This document shows, piece by piece, positions 9,601 to 17,201 of a DNA stretch of 64,000 nt. The notes under the pieces were generated by a model, which saw only the letters and a program-made list of their open reading frames with translations, was not told where the DNA came from and did not search any database. Made by a program: the position numbers and the translations under genes. Source of the DNA: Arcicella aurantiaca (GTDB taxonomy: Bacteria > Bacteroidota > Bacteroidia > Cytophagales > Spirosomataceae); assembly GCF_003148625.1 (NCBI RefSeq), contig NZ_QGGO01000025.1, forward strand, positions 1 to 64,000, in the 5' to 3' direction. Each line of letters opens with the position of its first letter. The first letter of the stretch is position 1.

Positions 9601-10250
9601 AATGGGGACAAATGGAAAAACTGAAATTCGAGAAAGATGTGGTCGGAATTTATATTTCTGGTCACCCTTTGGACGAATATCGTTTAGAGTTAGATAGCTT
9701 TTGTTCATGTACCCTCGACCGTGTGATGGAACCTATTTTTAGAGGAAAGGAAGTTGCGGTCGGAGGAATCGTTACCAAAGCCATTGAAAGATTTTCAAAG
9801 AATGGAAATCCGTTTATGCTTTTTACTTTAGAAGATTATAGCGGAAATTATGAATTTGCCCTCTTTGGCGAGGATTTCGTGAATCTTGCCAAATATATAG
9901 CACCAGACCGTTTCTTGTATATTAAAGGCGTCATCAAAAATAAATGGGGACGACCAGACGAATGGGAGTTTAAACCTGCCAGTGTTCGTTTACTTTCCGA
10001 AATTAGAAATCAGTTTGCTAAAGAATTGAAAATTACGCTTGGGTTACAAATGATAAATGAGGAGGTGATAAATCAATTAAATCAAGCGGTTTCAAAAAAT
10101 CATGGGACTTGCAGTTTGACCGTATCCGTTTATGACCCTGATGAGAGAGTTGAGGTTACCATGATGTCCAGAAAAGGGAAAATTTCTCCTTCAAATGAAT
10201 TTTTAGAAGAAATTTTAAAAATCAATGGCTTGGTTTATAAATTGAATTGA
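6663..10250 (+). CDS. dnaE: DNA polymerase III subunit alpha
   Basis: Replicative polymerase catalytic subunit, 1195 residues, the usual length for DnaE. In order: N-terminal PHP domain (HLHCHTQYSLLDGA, residues 5-18, and further His/Asp blocks); the polymerase palm with GPGRGSAAGSVVAY and PDIDTDFDDEGR (about 416-427), which carries the catalytic aspartates; helix-hairpin-helix and beta-binding regions; then an OB-fold (about 1030-1085, VGGIVTKAIERFSKNGNPF). No intein or split was seen. ATG at 6663 follows a terminator. The frame is intact and there is no other replication gene beside it. Confidence 0.97.
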   Translation: MQFSHLHCHTQYSLLDGASKISGLFAKAKADNMPAVAITDHGNMFGAFQFVAEAGKHEGVKPIVGCEFYVVEDRHKRQFSKEQKDKRYHQLMLAKNAEGYANLVKMCSLGYIEGLYGKYPRIDKELILKYHKGLIATTCCLGAAVPQAILRDGEEAAEKEFKWWLDLFGEDYYVEVQNHQIPDQLKCNEVLLRFAKKYNVKVIASNDAHYLDQKDANAHDILLCINTGEKQATPTYKDIDDDAGTSTKGKRFAFYNDEFYFKNTAEMTKLWSHVPEAIDNTNEIVGKIDTLKLKQDIMLPNYEIPKEFATQDIYLEHITWEGARKRYGDNWELPEVKERIGFELHTIRTMGFAGYFLIVQDFINKGKEIGVYVGPGRGSAAGSVVAYCIGITNIDPIKYNLLFERFLNPDRKSMPDIDTDFDDEGRQKVIDYVVEKYGKQQVAHIVTYGTMAAKMSIKDVARVMDLPLNESNELAKLVPDKPGTNLNRVMNAPMTGASSLAEKEGLQAEDLENIKKLRDIRREGSLRSRVLEEALILEGSVRGTGIHAAGIIIAPKDLSDILPVATSKEVNLLITQFEGKIIEDAGVIKMDFLGLKTLSILKEAIRLIKQNHGIDIDLDTLPLDDKKTYELYQRGETNATFQFESGGMQKHLLDLKPDQFSDLIAMNALYRPGPIAYIPNFIARKHGREEIVYDLPEMEEYLADTYGITVYQEQVMLLSQKIAGFSKGDADVLRKAMGKKDRYTLDKMKSKFVEGAKEKGHPEDKLNKVWTDWEAFAQYAFNKSHSTCYAFVAYHTGYLKAHYPSEYMAAVMSNSLGQIEKITFFMEECRRMGLPVLGPDVNESYRSFAVNKKGEIRFGLAAIKGTGDAAVESIIEERDKNGPYKDIYDFVKRVNLRTVNKKTIESLAYAGGFDCFEEINGLHRAIYFEDVEGSNFIEKLIRYANKAVEDAASAQASLFGMMGDGGGGAIATPKIPNIEKWGQMEKLKFEKDVVGIYISGHPLDEYRLELDSFCSCTLDRVMEPIFRGKEVAVGGIVTKAIERFSKNGNPFMLFTLEDYSGNYEFALFGEDFVNLAKYIAPDRFLYIKGVIKNKWGRPDEWEFKPASVRLLSEIRNQFAKELKITLGLQMINEEVINQLNQAVSKNHGTCSLTVSVYDPDERVEVTMMSRKGKISPSNEFLEEILKINGLVYKLN

Positions 10251-10409
10251 TAGACGAGTTCAATTTTATTTACAACTATTATTGACGAAAATGGAATAAT
10301 ATACTAATTTGATAGGATATATTTTATTTTTAACTATATTTTACCGAGAAATCTTAATTTCAGTGGTAAACCCTTATAGTTATCTAAAATTTAAGTTTTA
10401 ACTTTATCG

Positions 10410-10440
10410 AACCACAGGTCAATTCTTGTGGTTTTGTTTT
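10410..10440 (+). terminator. Terminator after dnaE
   Basis: AACCACA pairs with TGTGGTT, followed by a T-rich tail TTGTTTT. It lies in the 235-bp gap after dnaE; the preceding AT-rich stretch 10251-10409 holds nothing I recognise. Confidence 0.55.
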
Positions 10441-10446
10441 GTTATA

Positions 10447-10480
10447 AAAAAAGGCTGACCCAATTGGGATAGCCTTTTTT
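10447..10480. terminator. Terminator after mtaB
   Basis: AAAAAAGGCT pairs perfectly with AGCCTTTTTT over a 14-nt loop. It lies 6 bp beyond the mtaB stop and can act in both directions. Confidence 0.8.
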
Positions 10481-10485
10481 CGTTT

Positions 10486-11811
10486 TTAGTGCGTTTCAAA
10501 AACTTCTGCTTCTTCCACTTCAACTATCATATTGTCATTTATTGAAACCAGAGCCACCTGTTTGATTTCATTGATTAATAGCGGGTCATATTTTGCAGTC
10601 ACTCGTACATAATTTTCTGTAAAACCTTGCATCATGCCATTTTCAATATCTTCTTCAAAAAGCACGCTGAAAGTTTTACCTATTTGTTGTTCATAAAAAT
10701 ATCGACGTTTTTTATCAGATAGAATATGTAACATTTTTGACCTTTCAGACCTTTTGTTCATCGGTACAACTGGTTTGATGTTTATGGCAGTTGTATTTTC
10801 TCTTTCTGAATAAGTAAAAACGTGTAAATAGCTGATATTTAATTCATTTAAGAAATTATAAGTTTCAATGAAATCATCTTCTGTTTCACCCGCATGACCT
10901 ACAATAACATCAACTCCTATGCAACAATCTGGCATTAAGGTTTTTATTTTATTAACTCTATCAACGTACAATTCTCTTTTGTAACGTCTTTTCATTAACC
11001 CCAAAATCTTATTTGAACCCGATTGTAAAGGAATATGAAAATGTGGAACAAATCGTTTCGATTGTGCTACAAACTCAATAATTTCATCGGTCAATAAATT
11101 TGGCTCGATTGATGAAATCCTAAATCTTTCAATGCCTTCCACTTCATCCAGAGCTTTGACCAAATCAAAGAACGTTTCTTCTCTTTTGCCATTTTTTAAA
11201 CCAAAATCACCTATATTTACGCCTGTCAGCACAATTTCTTTCACACCACTTTCAGCGATTTCTCTGGCAGCTTTCAATACATTTTCAATACTATCAGAAC
11301 GACTTGCTCCACGTGCGAGCGGAATGGTACAATATGCACAAGGATAATCGCAACCGTCTTGTACTTTCAAAAATGTACGAGTACGGTCATTTAAAGAATA
11401 TGAAGTATGATAATCAATCGCTTCTTCAATATTTTGGTTATATATTTTAGCCGTTTTATTCGAAGGTTCTTTTACGAATCCATCTAATAAATCTATCAAT
11501 TGAAATTTCTCTGCCGCACCCAAAACTGCATCTACACCTTCAATATCTGCAATTTCCTGTGGTTTTAATTGTGCATAACAACCAATAATTGCTACATAAC
11601 CATCAGGATTAATTTTATTTGCCTCTTTTACTATTTTCTTACACTTTTTATCAGCGTTTTCTGTTACCGAACAGGTATTAACGATAAAAATATCTGGCTT
11701 TTGGTTGAATTCAACTTTCTCATACCCCTTCGATTCAAACATTCTTGAGATAGTTGAAGTTTCTGAGTAATTAAGTTTACAGCCTAATGTATAAAATGCT
11801 ACCTTTTTCAT
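10486..11811 (-). CDS. mtaB: tRNA t6A37 methylthiotransferase
   Basis: Radical-SAM methylthiotransferase that converts t6A37 to ms2t6A37 in ANN-decoding tRNAs. 441 residues. The N-terminal MTTase domain holds the auxiliary cluster cysteines C11 (TLGCKLNYSE), C47 (NTCSVT) and C78 (IIGCYA). The radical-SAM motif is C154-x3-C158-x2-C161. A TRAM-like segment closes the protein. TLGCKLN with NTCSVTENADKK is characteristic of MtaB rather than MiaB or RimO. The start is fixed by the promoter: the minus-7 box ends only 4 bp before the ATG, so the mRNA is leaderless or nearly so. Confidence 0.93.
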   Translation of the reverse strand: MKKVAFYTLGCKLNYSETSTISRMFESKGYEKVEFNQKPDIFIVNTCSVTENADKKCKKIVKEANKINPDGYVAIIGCYAQLKPQEIADIEGVDAVLGAAEKFQLIDLLDGFVKEPSNKTAKIYNQNIEEAIDYHTSYSLNDRTRTFLKVQDGCDYPCAYCTIPLARGASRSDSIENVLKAAREIAESGVKEIVLTGVNIGDFGLKNGKREETFFDLVKALDEVEGIERFRISSIEPNLLTDEIIEFVAQSKRFVPHFHIPLQSGSNKILGLMKRRYKRELYVDRVNKIKTLMPDCCIGVDVIVGHAGETEDDFIETYNFLNELNISYLHVFTYSERENTTAINIKPVVPMNKRSERSKMLHILSDKKRRYFYEQQIGKTFSVLFEEDIENGMMQGFTENYVRVTAKYDPLLINEIKQVALVSINDNMIVEVEEAEVFETH

Positions 11812-11815
11812 TTTG

Positions 11816-11846
11816 CAAAGATACGGAAGGATTTAAGCACAACAAA
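11816..11846 (-). promoter_or_regulatory. mtaB promoter, TTTG-N19-TATCTTTG
   Basis: On the minus strand a TTTG minus-33 box (11843-11846) is followed after 19 bp by TATCTTTG (11816-11823). The box is separated from the mtaB ATG by only CAAA. The minus-33 bases overlap the T-tract of the glnA terminator. Confidence 0.75.
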
Positions 11847-11847
11847 A

Positions 11848-11873
11848 AAAGCCCGTCTTCAAAGACGGGCTTT
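11848..11873 (-). terminator. Terminator after glutamine synthetase II
   Basis: AAAGCCCGTC and GACGGGCTTT form a perfect 10-bp stem with a 6-nt loop. On the minus strand it runs into a T-tract (complement of 11844-11850). It lies 22 bp past the glnA stop. Confidence 0.85.
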
Positions 11874-11894
11874 CTATATTTTGAATCAAAAAAA

Positions 11895-12920
11895 CTAAAC
11901 TTTAGCAGTTTTAACAGTTTTGATGATACGAGCAGCAACTTTATAAGGGTCAGCAGCCGAGTTTGGACGACGGTCTTCCAACCATCCTTTCCATCCTTTT
12001 TGCACAGCAGCAATAGGAATACGGATTGAAGCACCACGGTCAGAAACTCCGTAAGAGAATTGATCGATTGATTGTGTTTCGTGCTTACCAGTTAAACGTA
12101 AGTGGTTATCAGCTCCGTAAACTTCGATGTGTTCTTTAACGAAAGGTTCGAAAGCTTGACAAATAATGTCATAAGTTTCTTTGTTACCAGCAGTTCTCAA
12201 TGCAGTGTTAGAGAAGTTTGCGTGCATACCTGAACCATTCCAGTCAGTATCGCCAAGTGGCTTACAGTGGTAGTTAACCCAAACACCGTGTTTTTCACAA
12301 ATTCTTTCTAATAAATATCTTGCAACCCAGATTTCATCACCAGCTTGTTTTGCACCTTTAGCAAAACATTGGAATTCCCACTGACCAGCAGCAACTTCAG
12401 CGTTGATACCTTCAACGTTCAAGCCAGCTTGTAAACAGTATTCTAAGTGTTCTTCGATGATATGACGACCATAAGCGTTTTTCGCTCCAACTGAACAATA
12501 GTATTGTCCTTGTGGTGCTGGATATCCGTTTGCAGGGAAGCCTAATGGAAGATTAGTTTTCAAATCATACAAGAAATACTCTTGTTCAAATCCAAACCAG
12601 AAATCGTTATCATCATCTTCAATTGTAGCACGTCCGTTTGATTCGTGTGGATTACCATCTGAATCTAAAACTTCACACATTACAAGGTAAGAAGGTGTTC
12701 CTAATAAAGAACGTTCTGGATCCTTACAAATGTAAACTGGTTTCAATTGACAGTCAGAAGAGCCACCTGGAGCTTGTTGAGTTGAAGAACCATCGAAAGA
12801 CCAGATATCACAGTCTTCTAATTTTCCACTAAAATTGTTTTCGATTTTAGTTTTACTACGAAGGCTTTGTGTTGGTTTATAACCATCGAGCCAAATGTAT
12901 TCAAGTTTAGCTTTTGACAT
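11895..12920 (-). CDS. glnA: Glutamine synthetase, type II (eukaryotic-type)
   Basis: ATP-dependent synthesis of glutamine from glutamate and ammonia in the cytosol. At 341 residues it is far shorter than GSI (about 470), and its sequence is of the GSII type. Visible blocks are WSFDGSST (40-47) in the beta-grasp region, FGFEQEYFLYD (109-119) with metal-binding Glu residues, NGSGMHANFSN with the ATP-site and flap-region residues, and DRRPNSAADPY near the C-terminus. There is no adenylylation-site Tyr motif, as expected for GSII. It is transcribed divergently from a GSIII gene. Minus-7 box TACTTTTG lies 53 bp upstream of the start. Confidence 0.93.
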   Translation of the reverse strand: MSKAKLEYIWLDGYKPTQSLRSKTKIENNFSGKLEDCDIWSFDGSSTQQAPGGSSDCQLKPVYICKDPERSLLGTPSYLVMCEVLDSDGNPHESNGRATIEDDDNDFWFGFEQEYFLYDLKTNLPLGFPANGYPAPQGQYYCSVGAKNAYGRHIIEEHLEYCLQAGLNVEGINAEVAAGQWEFQCFAKGAKQAGDEIWVARYLLERICEKHGVWVNYHCKPLGDTDWNGSGMHANFSNTALRTAGNKETYDIICQAFEPFVKEHIEVYGADNHLRLTGKHETQSIDQFSYGVSDRGASIRIPIAAVQKGWKGWLEDRRPNSAADPYKVAARIIKTVKTAKV

Positions 12921-13379
12921 GATTTTGTAATTGGATTTTTATTTATTCGGTTATTTTTTTGAATTTCTGATACAAAAGTAAACGTGAAAATTGAAAAAAC
13001 ACAAGAAATATTAAATTTTTATCAAATTTTTCAACGAATGACTCTTTTTATAGTGATTTTGAATTATTCTAATTAATCAATGTTTAATCTTTTTAATTAG
13101 ACAGTAATTAAATTTTGCTATACTCAAATTTACAATAGATTATATTGTAAAACAAGTAAAATGCAGAATAAAATATACTATTCTTGAAATAGTTAAATTA
13201 TTTCTTGCTATGTTAAATTAAAATCAAAATTGTAATATTTGAAGTCTGAGCAAGGAGACATAAAAAAGTGTGAAAATTATATTTTTTAATAAAAAATTGC
13301 ATTCCAATTACGATAAATAGATTTTTCTTTTACTTTTATCATCAAGTTTGAAAACTATAAATAACAAAATAAATAAAGT
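12921..13379. promoter_or_regulatory. Divergent regulatory region between glutamine synthetases II and III
   Basis: This 459-bp gap is the longest gene-free stretch in the window and is very AT-rich. It carries TACTTTTG on the minus strand (12973-12980), a good minus-7 box for GSII, with a CTTG variant of the minus-33 box 21 bp further upstream (13002-13005). No exact TAnnTTTG box was found for GSIII; TACTTTTA near 13331 is the nearest match. I see no ORF, structured RNA or recognisable nitrogen-regulator operator. Confidence 0.5.
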
Positions 13380-15584
13380 ATGGCTATTGCAAGATTTAAA
13401 GCCCTTGAATTGGCTCAGACACGACAACCTATCGTCGTGAAAGTGCCAACCGAAAAAGTTACAGATTATTACGGAAGTAATACATTTAACGATGAAGTGA
13501 TGCGTTCACTGTTAAGTCCTGAAGCCTATTTGAAAATCACGAATGCTATTGAAGATGGGAAAAAGATAGATAGAGAGGCAGCTGACGAAGTTGCCGCAGC
13601 AATGAAGTCATGGGCATTAACAAAAGGTGCTACTCATTATACACACTGGTTTCAACCGCTTACTGGTACAACCGCTGAAAAACACGATGCCTTTTTTGAT
13701 ATTACTAATAAAGGAAAAGCAATGGAGAAATTTAAAGGTTCAGCTTTAGTACAACAAGAGCCAGATGCTTCTTCTTTTCCAAACGGAGGAATTCGTTCTA
13801 CTTTTGAAGCACGTGGATATACTGCTTGGGACCCGTCGTCTCCTGCTTTTATTATGGAAAACTTGGCGGGAACTGCTACTTTATGTATTCCATCGGTTTT
13901 TGTTTCATACACAGGCGAGGCTTTAGATTATAAAACTCCTTTATTGAAATCAGGAGAATTAATTGATAAGGCTGCTACGAAAGTAATGAATGAATACTTC
14001 AGTAGAGAGGTTTCAAAAGTTACCGCAACTTTAGGAGCAGAACAAGAATATTTTTTGATTGATGAAGCATTATATAATGCTCGTCCAGATTTATTGATGT
14101 CGGGTAGAACAGTTTTTGGACATTCACCAGCCAAAGGACAACAATTAGAAGACCATTATTTTGGTTCGATTCCTTCAAGAGTAAATGCTTTTATGGTAGA
14201 TTTTGAATTGGAAGCCTTAAAATTAGGAATGCCAGTTCGTACTCGCCATAATGAAGTAGCTCCAGCACAATTTGAAGTTGCTCCAACATTTGAAGAAGCA
14301 AATTTAGCTTGCGACCATAATGCTTTATTGATGGATTTGATGAATAAAGTAGCCGCAAAACATAAAATGCGAGTTTTATTCCATGAAAAACCATTTGCAG
14401 GTATTAACGGTTCTGGAAAACACAATAACTGGGCTTTAGCTACTGATACTGGAATAAACCTTTTAGGTCCTTCAACAAAACCAAAAGAAAATTTACGTTT
14501 CTTAACATTCTTTGTTAATACTATCAAGGCGGTTCATGACCATGCAGATTTATTAAGAGCATCAATTGCATCTGCGGGTAACGAACACCGTTTAGGAGCA
14601 AACGAAGCTCCTCCTGCTATTGTATCTATTTTTATCGGTACTGAAATGGCAAGAGTTTTGAATGATTTGGAGAATCTTTCAGAAATGAATGATATTAAAT
14701 TAGAAAAGGGAGATAACGTTTATTTACGTTTAGGAATTAATAAAATTCCAGCACTTCTTTTGGATAATACAGATAGAAACAGAACTTCTCCTTTTGCATT
14801 TACAGGAAATAAATTTGAATTCCGTGCTGTTGGTTCATCTGCAAATTCTGCAACGCCAATGACGATTTTGAATACAATTGTTGCCAATCAATTATTTAAG
14901 TTTAGAGAAGAAGTTGATGTATATCTTGAAAAAGGTGTTAAAAAAGAATTGGCAATTGTTGAAGTGCTTAAAAAATATGTAAAACAATCTAAGAAAATCC
15001 TTTTTGAAGGAAATGGATATTCTGACGAATGGGTTGCTGAAGCAGAATCTCGTGGTTTATCAAACTTGAAAACAACGCCAGAGGCTTTAGCCAAATATTT
15101 AGACCCGTCTGCTATTGAATTGTTTTCGAAACATGGTATTTTTAATGAAGTAGAAATGCACGCTCGTTTTGAAATTGAAATTGAAAACTATATCAAAAAA
15201 ATTCAAATTGAATCTCGTGTAATTGGAGATTTAGCAATTAATCATATTGTTTCAACCTCTTTAAAATATCAAACTCAATTGGTTGATAACGTGCGTGGTC
15301 AACAAGAGATTGGTATTGACCCACAATATTTTGCTCCAACCGTTGAAATCATTAAGAAAATTTCAATTTATACGTCAAAAATTACCAATTTAGTTGATGA
15401 AATGACCGAAGCAAGAAAAGAGGCAAATAACATTGATGATTCAGTAGAAAGAGCAAGATTGTACAGCACTAAAGTAAAAGAGTATTTTGAAGAAATACGT
15501 TACTGTGTTGACAAATTAGAACTCATCGTTGATGATGATGAGTGGCCTTTACCAAAATATCGTGAAATGTTATTGATTAGATAG
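13380..15584 (+). CDS. glnN: Glutamine synthetase, type III
   Basis: 734 residues, the length of GSIII (about 720-730), a dodecameric enzyme class common in Bacteroidota and some cyanobacteria. Family blocks are visible: THWFQPLTG near residue 90, GAEQEYFLID (about 221-230) with the metal-binding Glu residues, GSGKHNNWAL (about 344-353), LGANEAPPAIVSIF and RTSPFAFTGNKFEFRAVG. It makes glutamine from glutamate and ammonia, overlapping with the GSII encoded divergently. The ATG at 13380 gives the conserved N-terminus. A hairpin terminator follows 9 bp after the stop. Confidence 0.95.
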   Translation: MAIARFKALELAQTRQPIVVKVPTEKVTDYYGSNTFNDEVMRSLLSPEAYLKITNAIEDGKKIDREAADEVAAAMKSWALTKGATHYTHWFQPLTGTTAEKHDAFFDITNKGKAMEKFKGSALVQQEPDASSFPNGGIRSTFEARGYTAWDPSSPAFIMENLAGTATLCIPSVFVSYTGEALDYKTPLLKSGELIDKAATKVMNEYFSREVSKVTATLGAEQEYFLIDEALYNARPDLLMSGRTVFGHSPAKGQQLEDHYFGSIPSRVNAFMVDFELEALKLGMPVRTRHNEVAPAQFEVAPTFEEANLACDHNALLMDLMNKVAAKHKMRVLFHEKPFAGINGSGKHNNWALATDTGINLLGPSTKPKENLRFLTFFVNTIKAVHDHADLLRASIASAGNEHRLGANEAPPAIVSIFIGTEMARVLNDLENLSEMNDIKLEKGDNVYLRLGINKIPALLLDNTDRNRTSPFAFTGNKFEFRAVGSSANSATPMTILNTIVANQLFKFREEVDVYLEKGVKKELAIVEVLKKYVKQSKKILFEGNGYSDEWVAEAESRGLSNLKTTPEALAKYLDPSAIELFSKHGIFNEVEMHARFEIEIENYIKKIQIESRVIGDLAINHIVSTSLKYQTQLVDNVRGQQEIGIDPQYFAPTVEIIKKISIYTSKITNLVDEMTEARKEANNIDDSVERARLYSTKVKEYFEEIRYCVDKLELIVDDDEWPLPKYREMLLIR

Positions 15585-15593
15585 TCAAACTTT

Positions 15594-15622
15594 AAGCCTC
15601 CATTAACCAATGGGGGCTTTTT
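15594..15622 (+). terminator. Terminator after glutamine synthetase III
   Basis: AAGCCTCCATT pairs with AATGGGGGCTT (one G-T wobble) over a 4-nt AACC loop, followed by a T-run. Confidence 0.8.
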
Positions 15623-15635
15623 CGTCAATTTTTTA

Positions 15636-15643
15636 TATCTTTG
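15636..15643 (+). promoter_or_regulatory. Minus-7 box TATCTTTG
   Basis: Exact TAnnTTTG box 23 bp before the ATG at 15667. It rules out the in-frame start at 15610, which would lie upstream of the transcription start. Confidence 0.55.
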
Positions 15644-15666
15644 AAGCTAAATCAACTTTATATAAG

Positions 15667-16230
15667 ATGTCATTAAAAAATAATCCTGGACTTGACCCAA
15701 AGGAAATCGAACAACTAAAAAAAGAGTGCCTTGAGGCAGGAGCAAAATTTGTATATTTTGAAGAAGAACTCAACGATGAACCCGACCACGTAGAAGAGTT
15801 TGTCCATGTTCAATTTGTTGGAAACTACAAAGGTCAAGAAGCCATTTTTGATGCAGTTATTTATTCTTTGCGTTTACATTTTAACAGTATCGTTTACGAA
15901 ACTGCTGAAAGAAAAGCATTGAAAACATATCCTTTGTATGTGCCGATGGAGAATCGTGATGAGACTTACGAAGCCAATGACGAAATGGATGAAGAAGTAG
16001 AATTATACATCACAGAATTGATTGAAGAAATTGAGGAAAACGAAGAAGTGAAGTTGGCTGAACATTTAGAAATTGATGAAAATTTTGAATATGGAATCGG
16101 CTTAGATGTTTGCTTAAATGTTGAAGAAGTGGATGATGCTGTAGTTGCCAAATTTGTAAATGATTATTTAGCAGGGACACTAAAATTAGACCCAACTTTA
16201 TATTCTTTCAAAACGGATTTTGAAGACTAA
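15667..16230 (+). CDS. Strongly acidic conserved protein of unknown function
   Basis: 187 residues from the ATG at 15667, chosen because the TATCTTTG box at 15636-15643 makes the upstream ATG (15610) untranscribed. The protein has no signal peptide or membrane segment and is very rich in Glu and Asp, especially the middle stretch (about residues 95-140). An alpha/beta N-terminal part (AKFVYFEEEL, VHVQFVGNYKGQEAIFDAVIYSLRLHF) suggests a folded domain of about 80 residues before the acidic region. I do not recognise the family. The MoxR ATPase gene follows 85 bp downstream. Confidence 0.75.
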   Translation: MSLKNNPGLDPKEIEQLKKECLEAGAKFVYFEEELNDEPDHVEEFVHVQFVGNYKGQEAIFDAVIYSLRLHFNSIVYETAERKALKTYPLYVPMENRDETYEANDEMDEEVELYITELIEEIEENEEVKLAEHLEIDENFEYGIGLDVCLNVEEVDDAVVAKFVNDYLAGTLKLDPTLYSFKTDFED

Positions 16231-16232
16231 TT

Positions 16233-16302
16233 TTTAGGGGTTAGAATTTAGGTTTTAGGAATTAGATTTCTGTGAACCATCTAACCCCTAAATCCTAACC
16301 CC
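16233..16302. repeat. Foldback repeat, family A
   Basis: TTAGGGGTTAGAATTTAGG on the left and CTAACCCCTAAATCCTAACC on the right form inverted arms between the acidic protein gene and the MoxR gene. The core GGGGTTAGGATTTAGG recurs at six places in the window. Confidence 0.7.
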
Positions 16303-16315
16303 AAATACCTTCTCA

Positions 16316-17158
16316 ATGTCTTTCCAAGGAACAGAAAATTATATTGCAACTCGTGCTTTGCAAGTAGCTGTAAATGCAGCAGTAACTTTACAAAAACCGC
16401 TATTAATTAAAGGCGAACCTGGAACAGGCAAAACACTTTTGGCTTATGAAGTGGCTGCTGCCTTAGGAAAATCACTTTTCACTTGGAATGTAAAATCTAC
16501 CACAACGGCTCAGCAAGGTTTGTATGAATATGACGCCGTTGCCCGTCTGAGAGATTCTCAATTGGGTGATGGTAACATCAATGATATTGAACATTATATC
16601 AAAAAAGGTAAACTTTGGGAGGCTTTTGATTCAGAAGAACAAGTTGTTTTATTGATTGATGAAATTGATAAAGCTGACATTGAATTCCCGAATGACTTAT
16701 TGAATGAATTGGACAAAATGGAGTTTTATTGTTATGAACTAAAACGCACTATTAAAGCCAAACATCGTCCAATTATTATTATCACTTCCAATAACGAAAA
16801 GGAATTGCCCGATGCCTTTCTTCGTCGTTGTTTCTTCCATTATATTTCTTTTCCTGACAGAGAGACGATGAAACAAATCGTTGATGTTCATTATCCAGAC
16901 TTAGAAGAAAAATTGATAACCAATTCAATGTCAATATTTTATGGTATTAGAGATATAAAAGCCTTGAAGAAAAAACCGTCAACTTCGGAATTAATTGATT
17001 GGATAAAATTACTTTTAGTGGGTAAAGTTTCAGCAGATTTGTTAGAAGATTTTCAAAGGAATACAGAAATTCCTCCTTTCATTGGAGCTTTATTGAAAAA
17101 TGAGCAAGATTCAGGTTTGTATGAGGCTTTGAGAAATAAGACTAAACGCCCTTATTAA
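16316..17158 (+). CDS. MoxR-family AAA+ ATPase
   Basis: 280 residues. Walker A is GEPGTGKT (33-40), Walker B VLLIDEIDKAD (111-121), sensor 1 IIITSNNEKELP and an arginine block DAFLRRC. These features place it in the MoxR/RavA clade of AAA+ ATPases, which act as chaperone-like remodelling factors, usually paired with a VWA-domain protein. The expected CoxE-like VWA partner is encoded at 18729-19928, but an Rpn nuclease gene on the other strand and a small membrane protein lie between. The substrate is not predictable. Confidence 0.92.
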   Translation: MSFQGTENYIATRALQVAVNAAVTLQKPLLIKGEPGTGKTLLAYEVAAALGKSLFTWNVKSTTTAQQGLYEYDAVARLRDSQLGDGNINDIEHYIKKGKLWEAFDSEEQVVLLIDEIDKADIEFPNDLLNELDKMEFYCYELKRTIKAKHRPIIIITSNNEKELPDAFLRRCFFHYISFPDRETMKQIVDVHYPDLEEKLITNSMSIFYGIRDIKALKKKPSTSELIDWIKLLLVGKVSADLLEDFQRNTEIPPFIGALLKNEQDSGLYEALRNKTKRPY

Positions 17159-17201
17159 TATAAGAAGAGTCTCTTGAACTTCAAGAGACTCTTCTTATAT
17201 T
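17157..17201. terminator. Bidirectional terminator, 21-bp perfect stem
   Basis: Arms 17157-17177 and 17181-17201 are perfectly complementary with a 3-nt loop. The element overlaps the MoxR stop codon (17156-17158) and the stop of the convergent Rpn gene (17200-17202), so it fills the whole gap. Confidence 0.88.

Noticed and set aside
12921-13379. Riboswitch or glutamine-type RNA element in the divergent glutamine synthetase region
   Set aside because: No conserved stem-loop structure could be found; the region is AT-rich without strong pairing.
14156-14527. 123-codon open frame on the minus strand inside glutamine synthetase III
   Set aside because: It is a shadow of the glnN coding frame, lacks a promoter and has no recognisable composition of a protein.
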